A stretch of 64,000 nucleotides of DNA, taken from assembly GCA_002011035.2 (NCBI GenBank), contig MTLY02000003.1, positions 551,194-615,193 on the forward strand, read 5' to 3'. The notes beneath the pieces are model-generated. The model ran no database searches, was not told the origin of the DNA, and saw only the letters and a list, made by a program, of their open reading frames with translations. The stretch comes from Candidatus Hecatella orcuttiae. Lineage in GTDB: Archaea > Thermoproteota > Bathyarchaeia > Hecatellales > Hecatellaceae. A program made the position numbers and the translations under genes. How positions within the stretch are numbered: the stretch's first letter is position 1; the number at the start of each line of letters is the position of its first letter. This document shows positions 1-7,101 of this stretch, one piece after another.

Positions 1-281
1 TTTTTTCACAGGTCTTGGCATATCTCCGATGGAAGAACAGAGCTTCCATCATCCCCAAATTCATAGACTTTCTGAGGTCCTTACCGACGATTCAAAAGGT
101 TGAAACCAATTTCGACGACCTTATCTTAGCTCGGAAGCTACAGGAAAAAGCCGGGGTGGACTGGAAAGCATGGGACGACCTAATCGTAGCCGCCCAAATG
201 TTAAGAATGGGGGTGACGGAGATATATTCCAACGACAAGGACTTCGACGCCATCCCCAACGTAAAAAGAATATTCTTCTAG
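1..281 (+). CDS. PIN-domain protein, C-terminal part (VapC-like), cut by window edge
   Basis: The frame is open from the first base of the window to a TAG at 279-281, so only the C-terminal ~93 residues are present; the TTG at 15 is unlikely to be the true start. The tail has the layout of VapC-type PIN ribonucleases: an acidic residue in the segment WDDLIVAAQMLRMG, then an IYSNDKDF motif, which matches the typical 'T.D.DF' element ending in I-P-N-(V)-K-R-I-F. PIN toxins cleave RNA through clustered acidic residues binding Mg2+. The usual antitoxin would lie upstream, outside the window. Family assignment rests on motif recall; the partner cannot be seen. Confidence 0.75.
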   Translation, partial: FSQVLAYLRWKNRASIIPKFIDFLRSLPTIQKVETNFDDLILARKLQEKAGVDWKAWDDLIVAAQMLRMGVTEIYSNDKDFDAIPNVKRIFF

Positions 282-298
282 AAAGCTAAGCATCCAGT

Positions 299-1270
299 TT
301 AGGCTTTTTGCAGTATTGTCTTCAGCTTTGTCACAGCTTCTTCGCTGTCTCCCGCCTCTATGACCGTGATCTTGTACATGGCTGCCAGCTGGGAGGCAGT
401 ATGACTCAGTCGGGGTAGCGCTATGAGGACGCTGGAAATCCGGCCGAGGTCGTAGACCTTGGCGAACATGGTGATGATGGGTTGCTCGCCCACGGTTTCT
501 TTCTCTTGAACGATTTCGACAACGAGTTTTTCGTTTTCTCCCCTGACAGCTAGGATGTCGAATCTGTGGTCTACCCCCGAACTGCCTTTAACGATCCCCG
601 GACTCTCCACCTTGTAGTTGGAGGATTCGAGGAAAGAGCGGACAGAGGAAATAACCCCCACAACTTTCCTCACCTCCGCTGTTCCTCCCAAAGTGTAGGA
701 GTAGCATTCTTTCAGCTCCGCATCCCTTATCGTAAACTGGCGTCCGCAGCTCCTACACTGATGAGGGGAGTAGGGTTCATCGAATTTTCTTTTACACGCG
801 TGGCAAACAAACCATATGCCCACCTTTCTTGAATCCTTGCCCGCGGGGTCTAAGGGCGTTTTACATTTAGGGCATACGAGTTTCCCCTCCGTCCGATAAC
901 GGTCCTCGGTGTCGATGTGGCCGCATTTGAAGTGTTCCAGCAAAATCTTCTTCTCTATGTCGTAGGACTTGCAGCGGGGGCAAAGGGCTAGGGTTCCCAC
1001 GTTGGGCGAATGGCAGTGGGGACAAGTGGGGTGCTTGCCAAAAAGCTTCCTGGCCAAAAGCCCTTCTGCGGTTAGCTTCTCTAGAAGGCTTGAAACTTCC
1101 TCGGAGTCCCCTAGGACTTCCTCCACTTCTGGATACCTACACCCTTTAACAGGGTCGAAGACAGGCCTCAGTTCAGGGTATTTTCCGGAAAGCAGCTCCA
1201 CCAAAAGCTTTCTAGGGTCCTCTGGAAGTTTAGCCTTTTCTTCAGGGGTGATCTTGCTACCGGCTGACAA
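299..1270 (-). CDS. Multi-zinc-ribbon protein with C-terminal nuclease-fold-like domain (TackOD1-like)
   Basis: 323 aa. After a ~80-residue N-terminal region that looks helical/winged-helix-like come several CxxC knuckles (CPHCHSPN, CPRCKS, CPKCKTP, CHACK, CRSCG), enough for about three zinc ribbons between residues ~80 and ~180. The C-terminal ~110 residues (FDILAV...KLVVEIVQE) resemble a PD-(D/E)xK-type restriction-endonuclease-like core with D and E in the usual places but a weak final lysine, so it may be a non-catalytic sensor/output domain. The architecture recalls the archaeal TackOD1 output domains. Convergent with the PIN gene (17 nt gap). Function is unknown; a role as DNA- or RNA-binding regulator is inference. 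Confidence 0.6.
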   Translation of the reverse strand: MSAGSKITPEEKAKLPEDPRKLLVELLSGKYPELRPVFDPVKGCRYPEVEEVLGDSEEVSSLLEKLTAEGLLARKLFGKHPTCPHCHSPNVGTLALCPRCKSYDIEKKILLEHFKCGHIDTEDRYRTEGKLVCPKCKTPLDPAGKDSRKVGIWFVCHACKRKFDEPYSPHQCRSCGRQFTIRDAELKECYSYTLGGTAEVRKVVGVISSVRSFLESSNYKVESPGIVKGSSGVDHRFDILAVRGENEKLVVEIVQEKETVGEQPIITMFAKVYDLGRISSVLIALPRLSHTASQLAAMYKITVIEAGDSEEAVTKLKTILQKA

Positions 1271-1470
1271 CCTTAGGGCGCCTTTACGTTAATTATCTAG
1301 TCAATACGGCTTATATTTGGTTATCCCGCAGGAGGGCTGGGATGCACTGTCTAACCTCTCATTTCAGCTATTTAAATCTCAAGTTCTTATCCCCAAACAG
1401 CTGGAGAATCCGGTGGAAACCAGAAAACCTTAATCCTTCCGTGTTGAAGAATCGGTGAAGGCTGAGCCTG

Positions 1471-2250
1471 ATGGCCTCCGAGCAGCTGGACTACGCAGCC
1501 GTCATCTTGGTTTTAACTTTCTTAGCCTACTCCGCTTGGAGCGACTGGCGGACTAGGGAGGTGACCAACCGCGTTTGGATGATCCTCGCCCCTTCTGGGG
1601 TTGCTCTCACCCTTCTCCGAATTCTGCCTACGCACAATTGGACGCTCTACTTAGGATGGGGCCTCATCATGGGGGTTATGACCCTCATTTCCTTCACACT
1701 CTTCTACCTAGGCCTCTGGGGCGGCGCTGACTCCAAAGCCTTCCTCAGCCTAGGCCTCATCCTCCCATGGCCGCCTCGTGCTCCAGACCCTTGGCTGGGA
1801 ATTCGGCTGCCGGTTTTCCCTCTCACCGTTTTAAACAACACCATCCTCCTTTCCACTTCCGCTGTCTTCTACATCTTGGCGAGGAATATAGCTTGGAAGG
1901 CGTTTCACCACCAAAGCCTCTTCCAAGGCTTCGCCCATGAGTCTCGGTGGAAAAAGCTTCTAGCCCTCCTAGTCAGTTACAAGGTTAAAAAAGAGAAGCT
2001 TCAAGGAAAGCGTTTCCTCTCCCTTGCCGAAGAATCCGAAGCCGAGGAAAGCGGAGGGACTCCGCCTCCGAAGCGAAGCTTCAAATTCCAAATAAAAGAA
2101 GCCCCTCCCATTGAAAGATGGGAAGAGCTGCCGGAAGAAGTCTGGGTTACGCCTCAACCGCCCCTGATGGTGTTTATATTCCTCGGCACAGCCGCCGCCC
2201 TCTGGCTGGGAGACCTCCTTCTCTGGCTTATAGCTCAATTCTTCCCCTAA
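1471..2250 (+). CDS. Archaeal prepilin peptidase (aspartic, A24 family)
   Basis: 259 aa integral membrane protein starting at ATG 1471. The first helix is followed by SDWRTREVTNRVW, which carries the first catalytic aspartate of A24 peptidases, and the second conserved site is WGGADSKAFL, a GxGD-type motif (here G-G-A-D). Hydrophobic segments flank both, and a further pair of helices lies near residues 110-130 and at the very C-terminus. Between residues ~155 and ~225 is a charged cytoplasmic insert. Such enzymes cleave the class III signal peptides of archaeal pilins/archaellins at the cytoplasmic face of the membrane. No pilin genes are adjacent. The EppA/FlaK/PibD subfamily cannot be settled by eye. 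Confidence 0.8.
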   Translation: MASEQLDYAAVILVLTFLAYSAWSDWRTREVTNRVWMILAPSGVALTLLRILPTHNWTLYLGWGLIMGVMTLISFTLFYLGLWGGADSKAFLSLGLILPWPPRAPDPWLGIRLPVFPLTVLNNTILLSTSAVFYILARNIAWKAFHHQSLFQGFAHESRWKKLLALLVSYKVKKEKLQGKRFLSLAEESEAEESGGTPPPKRSFKFQIKEAPPIERWEELPEEVWVTPQPPLMVFIFLGTAAALWLGDLLLWLIAQFFP

Positions 2251-2380
2251 TCCATCCACTCTTGACCAAGAGCTCCCAGCCCAAGGAAAAAAGGGTGGGA
2301 AATCTGCCGCCGTTTCACACCTTTCTTTTTTGCGCCGCGCTTCTCTGCGAAGTTTGCTTAGGCCTCAAGGGTGGATAAAA

Positions 2381-2390
2381 AATTTATTTG
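2381..2390 (+). promoter_or_regulatory. TATA-like box of the tRNA gene
   Basis: AATTTATTTG lies 27-36 bases before the tRNA 5' end at 2417, the normal distance for an archaeal TATA box when transcription starts close to the mature end. Confidence 0.5.
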
Positions 2391-2416
2391 AAGGAAACCC
2401 TATCCTCTAATTAGGT

Positions 2417-2618
2417 GGGACCGTAGTCTAGCCAGGCAGGACGACTGCGCTGCAAGCTTCCCCAAAAGGCTTCAACGCAGTCAAGGGCTCCAGCTCAGTT
2501 CAAAAGTTCACCGACCGCCCCGAGGGCTGAATGAGGAGGAGCTGGAGCGGGGAGAAACCCGTAGACGGCTGAAGCAAGCCGGTGGAAGTCGTCGGTTCAA
2601 ATCCGGCCGGTCCCACCA
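2417..2618 (+). tRNA. tRNA gene with a ~125-nt structured interruption (isotype unresolved, possibly Cys GCA)
   Basis: Both tRNA ends are clear: acceptor GGGACCG (2417-2423) pairs with CGGTCCC (2608-2614), followed by A73 and an encoded CCA. The D arm is canonical (GTCT / GGAC with AGCCAGGCA loop). The T arm is GTCGG-TTCAAAT-CCGGC. Between G26 and the T arm there are ~145 nt instead of ~22. The first part forms ACTGCG/CGCAGT (2443 region), enclosing CTGCAAG, which would read as C32-T33-GCA-A37 for Cys, but needs a six-pair anticodon stem. The rest contains a perfect 10-bp helix (GCTCCAGCTC / GAGCTGGAGC), GCCC-CGA-GGGC, and CGGCT-GAAGCA-AGCCG. One intron at 37/38 does not give a good anticodon stem, so two introns are likely. 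A run of seven T follows at 2619. Confidence 0.75.
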
Positions 2619-2625
2619 TTTTTTT
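2619..2625 (+). terminator. Oligo-T terminator after the tRNA
   Basis: Seven consecutive T directly after the encoded CCA, the usual archaeal RNA polymerase stop signal. Confidence 0.5.
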
Positions 2626-2634
2626 CTAGGCTGG

Positions 2635-3060
2635 CTAGTAGTAGTAGAGGTTTGCGAAGGCGTCGTAGGCGTAGTCTTCCCCGCAACCGTTTCCGTAGCC
2701 CACGTTGACGTAGACAGGCTGGCCTTTTTTGATGTAGAAGTAGTCTCCCGGGGGAAGGAAGATGGTTTGGGTTAGGTCGTTGGGGCCGGTGCAGTAGGTG
2801 TAAACGTCTCTTTGCATGTAGAAGAGGAAATCCTTCTTCATGTTGACGAAGTAAGGCTCAAACCTGCCTATCTTCTTCCTAGTTATGGAGATGTAGAGTT
2901 CGAAGTCCCCTTGCGCTTCCTTGACGCATAGGAGGCCCATGAAGGCTCCGATAATGTGAATATCTCGGTTAGGCCTCCAAGTTTCCAGTATGTAGGTTTT
3001 AGCCGTCCGCTTCTTGGCCACGTCGATGGTGTGAAAACATTTCGTCCGTATGTTCACCAA
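2635..3060 (-). CDS. Hypothetical beta-rich protein
   Basis: 141 aa, no family recognised. The sequence alternates short hydrophobic and aromatic strands, has LPPGDYFYIKKGQPVYVNVGYG near residue 100-122 and an aromatic C-terminal tail (ANLYYY), which suggests an all-beta sandwich of the kind used in structural or carbohydrate-binding proteins. There is no signal peptide. It ends 17 nt from the tRNA CCA end and points toward it, a place where integrated elements often leave genes, but no integrase or att duplication is visible. Function not assigned. Confidence 0.6.
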   Translation of the reverse strand: MVNIRTKCFHTIDVAKKRTAKTYILETWRPNRDIHIIGAFMGLLCVKEAQGDFELYISITRKKIGRFEPYFVNMKKDFLFYMQRDVYTYCTGPNDLTQTIFLPPGDYFYIKKGQPVYVNVGYGNGCGEDYAYDAFANLYYY

Positions 3061-3232
3061 CCAACCCCTCTACAGCTTTAACCGTATTTGTAACATTTCA
3101 ATAGATTTTTCAAGACTATTTAATTCCTTCCTCATCACGGCGTTGAAGAATGCGCCAACAAGCCTAGAAAGCCATCTGCAGCTTCAGCTCTCCCATCTGA
3201 AAATCGTCTGAACTCCTACAAAAATGCAACAC

Positions 3233-4246
3233 TCATTCCACCGTCCATCTTCTGCTGAGCATGTTTTCAACTTCTTCGCTGTCTCCAAGGTGATCAGGCT
3301 CTGACGCCCAGTGGAAAAGGAAGACCCCGGTTAAATTGTAGCCTCTGAGAACATCCAAACCGGCTTCATATCCTTCCGCCCTGATAGTTGCGTTAGGCCA
3401 AGCTCCTTGCCATACATCCATACCTAGGGTTGCGACGAATCTGCATTCGACGCCGTATTTTTCTGCCAAGTAATCTATTATCTCTGCGCGCTCTTTCACG
3501 TCCTCCCTGTAATCTTCAAGACTTCTAATGTCCCATGGGCTGTCTTCGTACTTCTTCCAAGGAAAAACAGTCATGCTGATGCAGTCGTATCCTTCAAATG
3601 CGCCGTGGCTGTCTAAAACCTCCCACATTCCAACATATGGATGTTCAGCGATAGCGACCCTGCCGCTGTAGACCTCCCGAATCTTCGGCAATATTTCTCT
3701 GTACCATTCTCCGGCTTCATCCCCACTTAGGATAAGGCTCATCTCAATCCCCGGAGCGAACATCTCCACGTTGTTTTCTTCAGCAAACACCGCTCATCTT
3801 AAAACAACATCCGTCCAGTTTTTCTCATCCAGCTTCCATTCTTTTGTGATCCAGTAGTCTCTTGACTCAACATAAGGTACGAGGAAGACTCCGAGCTCAA
3901 AATCGTGGGCTGTTGCAATGGCTTCTCTCAAATATGTTGCGGCTTCGTTGTAGTCTCCTATTACACCTCCGTCCTCGGTGCCATTGTAGAACGCTCTGAT
4001 GTAAAGATAGTTGGCTCCAACGTTTTTTGCCTTTAGAACCAGTCTGAGGTTGCTTTCCGGACTGTATATTTCCTCGTAAATGCCCGGATGATAATAATAG
4101 GAAACAGTTCTCCAAGTTAAACCTTGAATCTCAAATTCTCTCCTACTCTCTGGAAAACTGTACTCTCCTTTTTGTTGAACATACCCACTAGCTAGAAGGA
4201 TCCCGGCTACCAACCCGATGACCAGCACGATCAGTATCTTTCTCAA
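3233..4246 (-). pseudogene. Secreted glycosidase-like TIM-barrel gene interrupted by an in-frame TGA
   Basis: Two same-frame pieces, 4246-3797 and 3793-3233, are separated only by one TGA codon (3796-3794). The N-terminal piece starts with a clear signal/anchor sequence (MRKILIVLVIGLVAGILLASG) and continues as a beta/alpha barrel (GANYLYIRAFYNG; LGVFLVPYVES). The C-terminal piece continues without overlap: FAEENNVEMFAPGIEM, HPYVG, CRFVATLGM and VFLFHWASEP, the strand ends of a glycoside-hydrolase-type barrel with candidate acidic residues. Joined length would be ~337 codons, normal for the fold. The simplest reading is a nonsense mutation; readthrough or a base error in the assembly are alternatives. 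The two halves keep good coding character, so any inactivation is recent. Substrate unknown. Confidence 0.65.
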
Positions 4247-4402
4247 CTTCCCACGACATAATACTGGTGATGCTCATTTTAAATAAACGCTCGGTAAATT
4301 CGTGCGCCGAGTTGCATTTTGTTGAAGTCGTTTAATGGGTAATTTAATAAGCTCTTTTCACCTAACTTATTGCCGCACAGGGAATAGGTAGGTGAACCAA
4401 CG

Positions 4403-4804
4403 TTGGTGAGAAAAAACAGTTTCAAGTCAAAGCTTGAACATTCCATTTCTCTTGAAAGCGACTTGGCTGAGTATTACCTTCAAAAATCCCTGAAGGCTGA
4501 AAACCCGGTACTGAAGCTGGTGTTCCGGCAGCTGGCGTTGGACACCATGGAGCACAGCGACATTCTGGAAACCGTCAGAGACATGCTCTCCGGCAGGATT
4601 CCCAAAAGCAAGGAGCGTATGAGAACAAAGGAGCTGGAAGAACATTCGAAGATCGAGAAAGAGTTGATGCTCTTCTACAAGGAGGCGGAAAGAAAAGCCG
4701 GAGAAAAGGAAGTCAAACTGCTGTTTCAGAAACTAGTGTCAGATGAAGACCGACACCATAATATGCTGGAGACCCTGATTAAAACCCTTCGGCATCGAAA
4801 ATAG
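4403..4804 (+). CDS. Ferritin-like / rubrerythrin-domain protein
   Basis: 133 aa, entirely helical, four-helix-bundle pattern. Metal ligand candidates are spaced as in ferritin-like diiron proteins: E in ESDLAEYY, E-H in DTMEHSD, E's in the third helix (KIEKELMLFYKEAE) and D-E-D-R-H-H in the fourth. There is no C-terminal rubredoxin domain, so it is shorter than classical rubrerythrin. TTG at 4403 is 7 nt after AGGTGA (4390-4395); GTG 4406 is an alternative start. Likely role is iron or oxygen/peroxide handling in an anaerobe; that is family-based inference. Confidence 0.7.
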   Translation: MVRKNSFKSKLEHSISLESDLAEYYLQKSLKAENPVLKLVFRQLALDTMEHSDILETVRDMLSGRIPKSKERMRTKELEEHSKIEKELMLFYKEAERKAGEKEVKLLFQKLVSDEDRHHNMLETLIKTLRHRK

Positions 4805-4882
4805 CCTGAGCTAATGTTGACTGAGGGTGCGTTTTGAACGAAATCCATATAATGGATGTTTTTTATTATAATTAGGAGTCTT

Positions 4883-5098
4883 ATGGAAGATAAATGCCCA
4901 GGTTCCGCCTTCGTCAAGATCGAAACAACCCAATGCCCCAAATGCGGTGAAGAAGTGGAACTGTTCAGCGACGAATACAAGACTAAGTGTCCTAACTGCG
5001 GGGAGACCGTCTTCCGAGACCTAGCTTCCTGCATCGACTGGTGCCCCTACTCCCAAAAATGCTTAGAGGACCGGCAGAAATACCAAAGTAAAAGCTAA
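4883..5098 (+). CDS. Small zinc-ribbon protein
   Basis: 71 aa from ATG 4883, chosen because AGGAG (4874-4878) sits just upstream; the longer in-frame start at 4856 would put a hydrophobic run before the conserved part. It contains CPKCG and CPNCG knuckles forming one zinc ribbon, followed by a cysteine-bearing tail (CIDWCPYSQKCLE). I recognise the layout as a small conserved protein of anaerobic archaea and bacteria, but no biochemical function is known to me. It follows the ferritin-like gene by 78 nt on the same strand. Confidence 0.65.
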   Translation: MEDKCPGSAFVKIETTQCPKCGEEVELFSDEYKTKCPNCGETVFRDLASCIDWCPYSQKCLEDRQKYQSKS

Positions 5099-5175
5099 AA
5101 CTACTTCCAGCTTCGTAGCAGCCATTTTGCCAGCGAGCCGGTTTTTTAAGAAAAACGAACTCAGCTAACCTTCTA

Positions 5176-5526
5176 TCAGACTTGGATCCTGCGTGTGGAG
5201 AGGTTGTTCTGCACGTTGACCGACGGAATCTCCGCGCCGCTTCTGCTCAGCTTCCCGTATCTCCCCACGTTAAGCCTCAGAGAGCTTTTGAAGACGGAGA
5301 TGTAACCGTTTTCTATCCGGAGGACATCGCCGCTCTTCACCTGGTCGATGACCTCGTCCCAAAGGGTTAGAATGATGCAGCCTGACTCATCGCCCACCAG
5401 AACGTCGGCTACCCGGTGCTGGGAGCCGTCGGCTCTGAAGGTGACCACCCTCTCCTCCAACTTCTCCACGACCTTTAAGTCTATGTTCACCCTCTGGGAT
5501 CCCACGCGGAGTTCATGAACTTTCAA
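5176..5526 (-). CDS. Single-stranded DNA-binding protein, OB fold (archaeal SSB type)
   Basis: 116 aa with one OB fold: strands around NIDLKVVEKLEERVV, HRVADVLVGDESGCIILTLW and the C-terminal DVLRIENGYISVFKSSLRLNVG are the hallmarks of crenarchaeal/SOSS-B-like SSBs. The aromatic W in ILTLWDEV and the F in SVFKSSL are expected DNA-stacking residues. Compared with Sulfolobus SSB the flexible acidic C-terminal tail is short. It is divergent from the TIGR00725 gene; a T/A-rich region (5558-5590) serves both. Role: protection of ssDNA in replication and repair. Confidence 0.8.
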   Translation of the reverse strand: MKVHELRVGSQRVNIDLKVVEKLEERVVTFRADGSQHRVADVLVGDESGCIILTLWDEVIDQVKSGDVLRIENGYISVFKSSLRLNVGRYGKLSRSGAEIPSVNVQNNLSTRRIQV

Positions 5527-5626
5527 TTTTTTCAGCCTTGATGAAATCCGTTGCCGAATATTTTATTTTAGCGGTGAAAACATATAAAGCTTGACGGCGG
5601 TCATACCGGCTTCCGGTGGAGTTGTG

Positions 5627-6145
5627 ATGGGAGAAAAACCTCAAGTTTTAGTCATCGGCTACGCCGATGACCACTGCCCTGACAGCGCCCGCAAGCTGGC
5701 CTATGAGGTAGGCTGCGAAATCGCTCGGAGGGGCGGTATTCTGATAACAGGCGGCTTAAAAGGCGTCATGGAAGCTGCCAGCCGTGGGGCGAAGGAAAAC
5801 GGGGGTTTGGTGGTGGGCATCATTCCCCAAGAAGACAAGGCCTACGCCAACCCCTACTGCGATGTAGTGGTGTGCACAGGTATGGGTTGGGCTCGGGATT
5901 TCATCACCGCCTACACTGCCGACGCCGTCATCATTGTGGGAGGCGGGGCTGGAACCCTCATCGAAGCCATAGCCGCCTACTTTAAGCTCAAGCCCATTGT
6001 TGCCCTCCGGGGCAGCGGAGGCACTGCGGACAAATATGCGGGAGGATACCTCGACGACAGGAAGGCAGTGAAGGTTTGGGGAGAAAACACTCCGGGAAAG
6101 GCAGTGGACCGAGCTTTCCAGCTTCTGAAAGGGGAACACCGTTAA
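5627..6145 (+). CDS. TIGR00725-family Rossmann protein (LOG/DprA-like)
   Basis: 172 aa from ATG 5627, preceded by GGTGGAG (5615-5621); the TTG at 5591 adds an unconserved leader. The protein has the nucleotide-binding pattern ITGGLKGVMEAASRGA, then GGLVVGIIP, MGWARDFITAY and VGGGAGTLIEA. These parallel the GG-x-x-G-x-M, R-D and PGGxGTxxE motifs of LOG/lysine-decarboxylase-like phosphoribohydrolases, but the PGG is changed to VGGG. Family members are called TIGR00725 conserved proteins; their substrate is not established. Free-standing gene between SSB and a transporter. Confidence 0.7.
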   Translation: MGEKPQVLVIGYADDHCPDSARKLAYEVGCEIARRGGILITGGLKGVMEAASRGAKENGGLVVGIIPQEDKAYANPYCDVVVCTGMGWARDFITAYTADAVIIVGGGAGTLIEAIAAYFKLKPIVALRGSGGTADKYAGGYLDDRKAVKVWGENTPGKAVDRAFQLLKGEHR

Positions 6146-6216
6146 ACATGGTTCTGTCGGTTAAAGAATTTTCAGGTAAAAACTTGCTACCCAGCTTGTA
6201 AGGCTGTTCTATCAAG

Positions 6217-7101
6217 ATGAGGTTCACTTTCCATTACGGCTTGCTCGTCCTAGTGGCTGTTGTGCTAGCTTTTCCTCTTCAAAGTTTAGCTTGGACGCTT
6301 AAACCTCTGATCCCCGGCTTCCTCTTCGTTCTCATGCTCTTTGCCAGCGCCGGTTTTGACCCTGAAGAGCTGCGGAGGGTGGCTGAATTCAAGCGGCAGG
6401 TGGGAGCATGCTTGCTGGTCAACTACGGTCTTCTCACAGGATTTCTGGTGGCCGCTGCCTTCCTTTTCTTCGGAGAAATCAGAAACGGAAACCTGGTCAT
6501 AGCGGCCATGCCTCCCGCCATAGCCGTGGTTGCCTTGGTCTCCCTCACCGATAAGGAAAACCTGCCTATGGCCTTGGTCTCAGAGATTTTGACTTACGTG
6601 GCTGCCCTCGGTTTGGCTCCCTTGATTCTGCTGTCTTTCGCCACGAAGGTTTTCAACCCTCTTTTCCTCCTTCAGATTCTCTTCTTCTTCATCCTCTTAC
6701 CCTTGTTCGCTTCCCAGCTTTTGAGAAAGGTCGAGTTTCTGGTGAAGGAGAAGGAGCTTCTGTCCACCTCCGCCTTTTCCCTCATAACCTTCACGGTGGT
6801 AGGCATAAACGTGAGTTTTCTTCTGGAAGGGAAGCCTTCCATGTTGGCTCTCCTAACCTTGATTCACGCTGTGAAAACCTTCGGCTTAGGCTTCCTCCTT
6901 CTAAAGCTCACCGGAAACAGAACCTACGCCTTCTTTGCAAGCTTCAAGAACATGGGCGCTGCGGCAGCCGTCAGCCTGCTTCTCTTCAGCGACCTCGCCA
7001 GCCTCCCCGTGGCCGTAGGCATCATCCTAGAAAGCTTCCTCATAGCCTACTCCCTATCCTACTGGAAGCCGGGAAAACCTAGCGGCGGGGTAAGAGGCTA
7101 A
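6217..7101 (+). CDS. Bile acid:sodium symporter-like (BASS family) membrane transporter
   Basis: 294 aa with about nine to ten hydrophobic helices and few charges. The central MPPAIAVVALVSLTDKENL and the later FFASFKNMGAAAAVSLLLF correspond to the crossed, discontinuous helices of BASS/ASBT transporters, where an N and neighbouring small residues build the sodium site. Substrates of archaeal members are mostly organic anions and cannot be predicted. Start ATG 6217. It converges with the NuoM-like gene and overlaps its stop by 4 nt (7098-7101). Confidence 0.65.
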   Translation: MRFTFHYGLLVLVAVVLAFPLQSLAWTLKPLIPGFLFVLMLFASAGFDPEELRRVAEFKRQVGACLLVNYGLLTGFLVAAAFLFFGEIRNGNLVIAAMPPAIAVVALVSLTDKENLPMALVSEILTYVAALGLAPLILLSFATKVFNPLFLLQILFFFILLPLFASQLLRKVEFLVKEKELLSTSAFSLITFTVVGINVSFLLEGKPSMLALLTLIHAVKTFGLGFLLLKLTGNRTYAFFASFKNMGAAAAVSLLLFSDLASLPVAVGIILESFLIAYSLSYWKPGKPSGGVRG

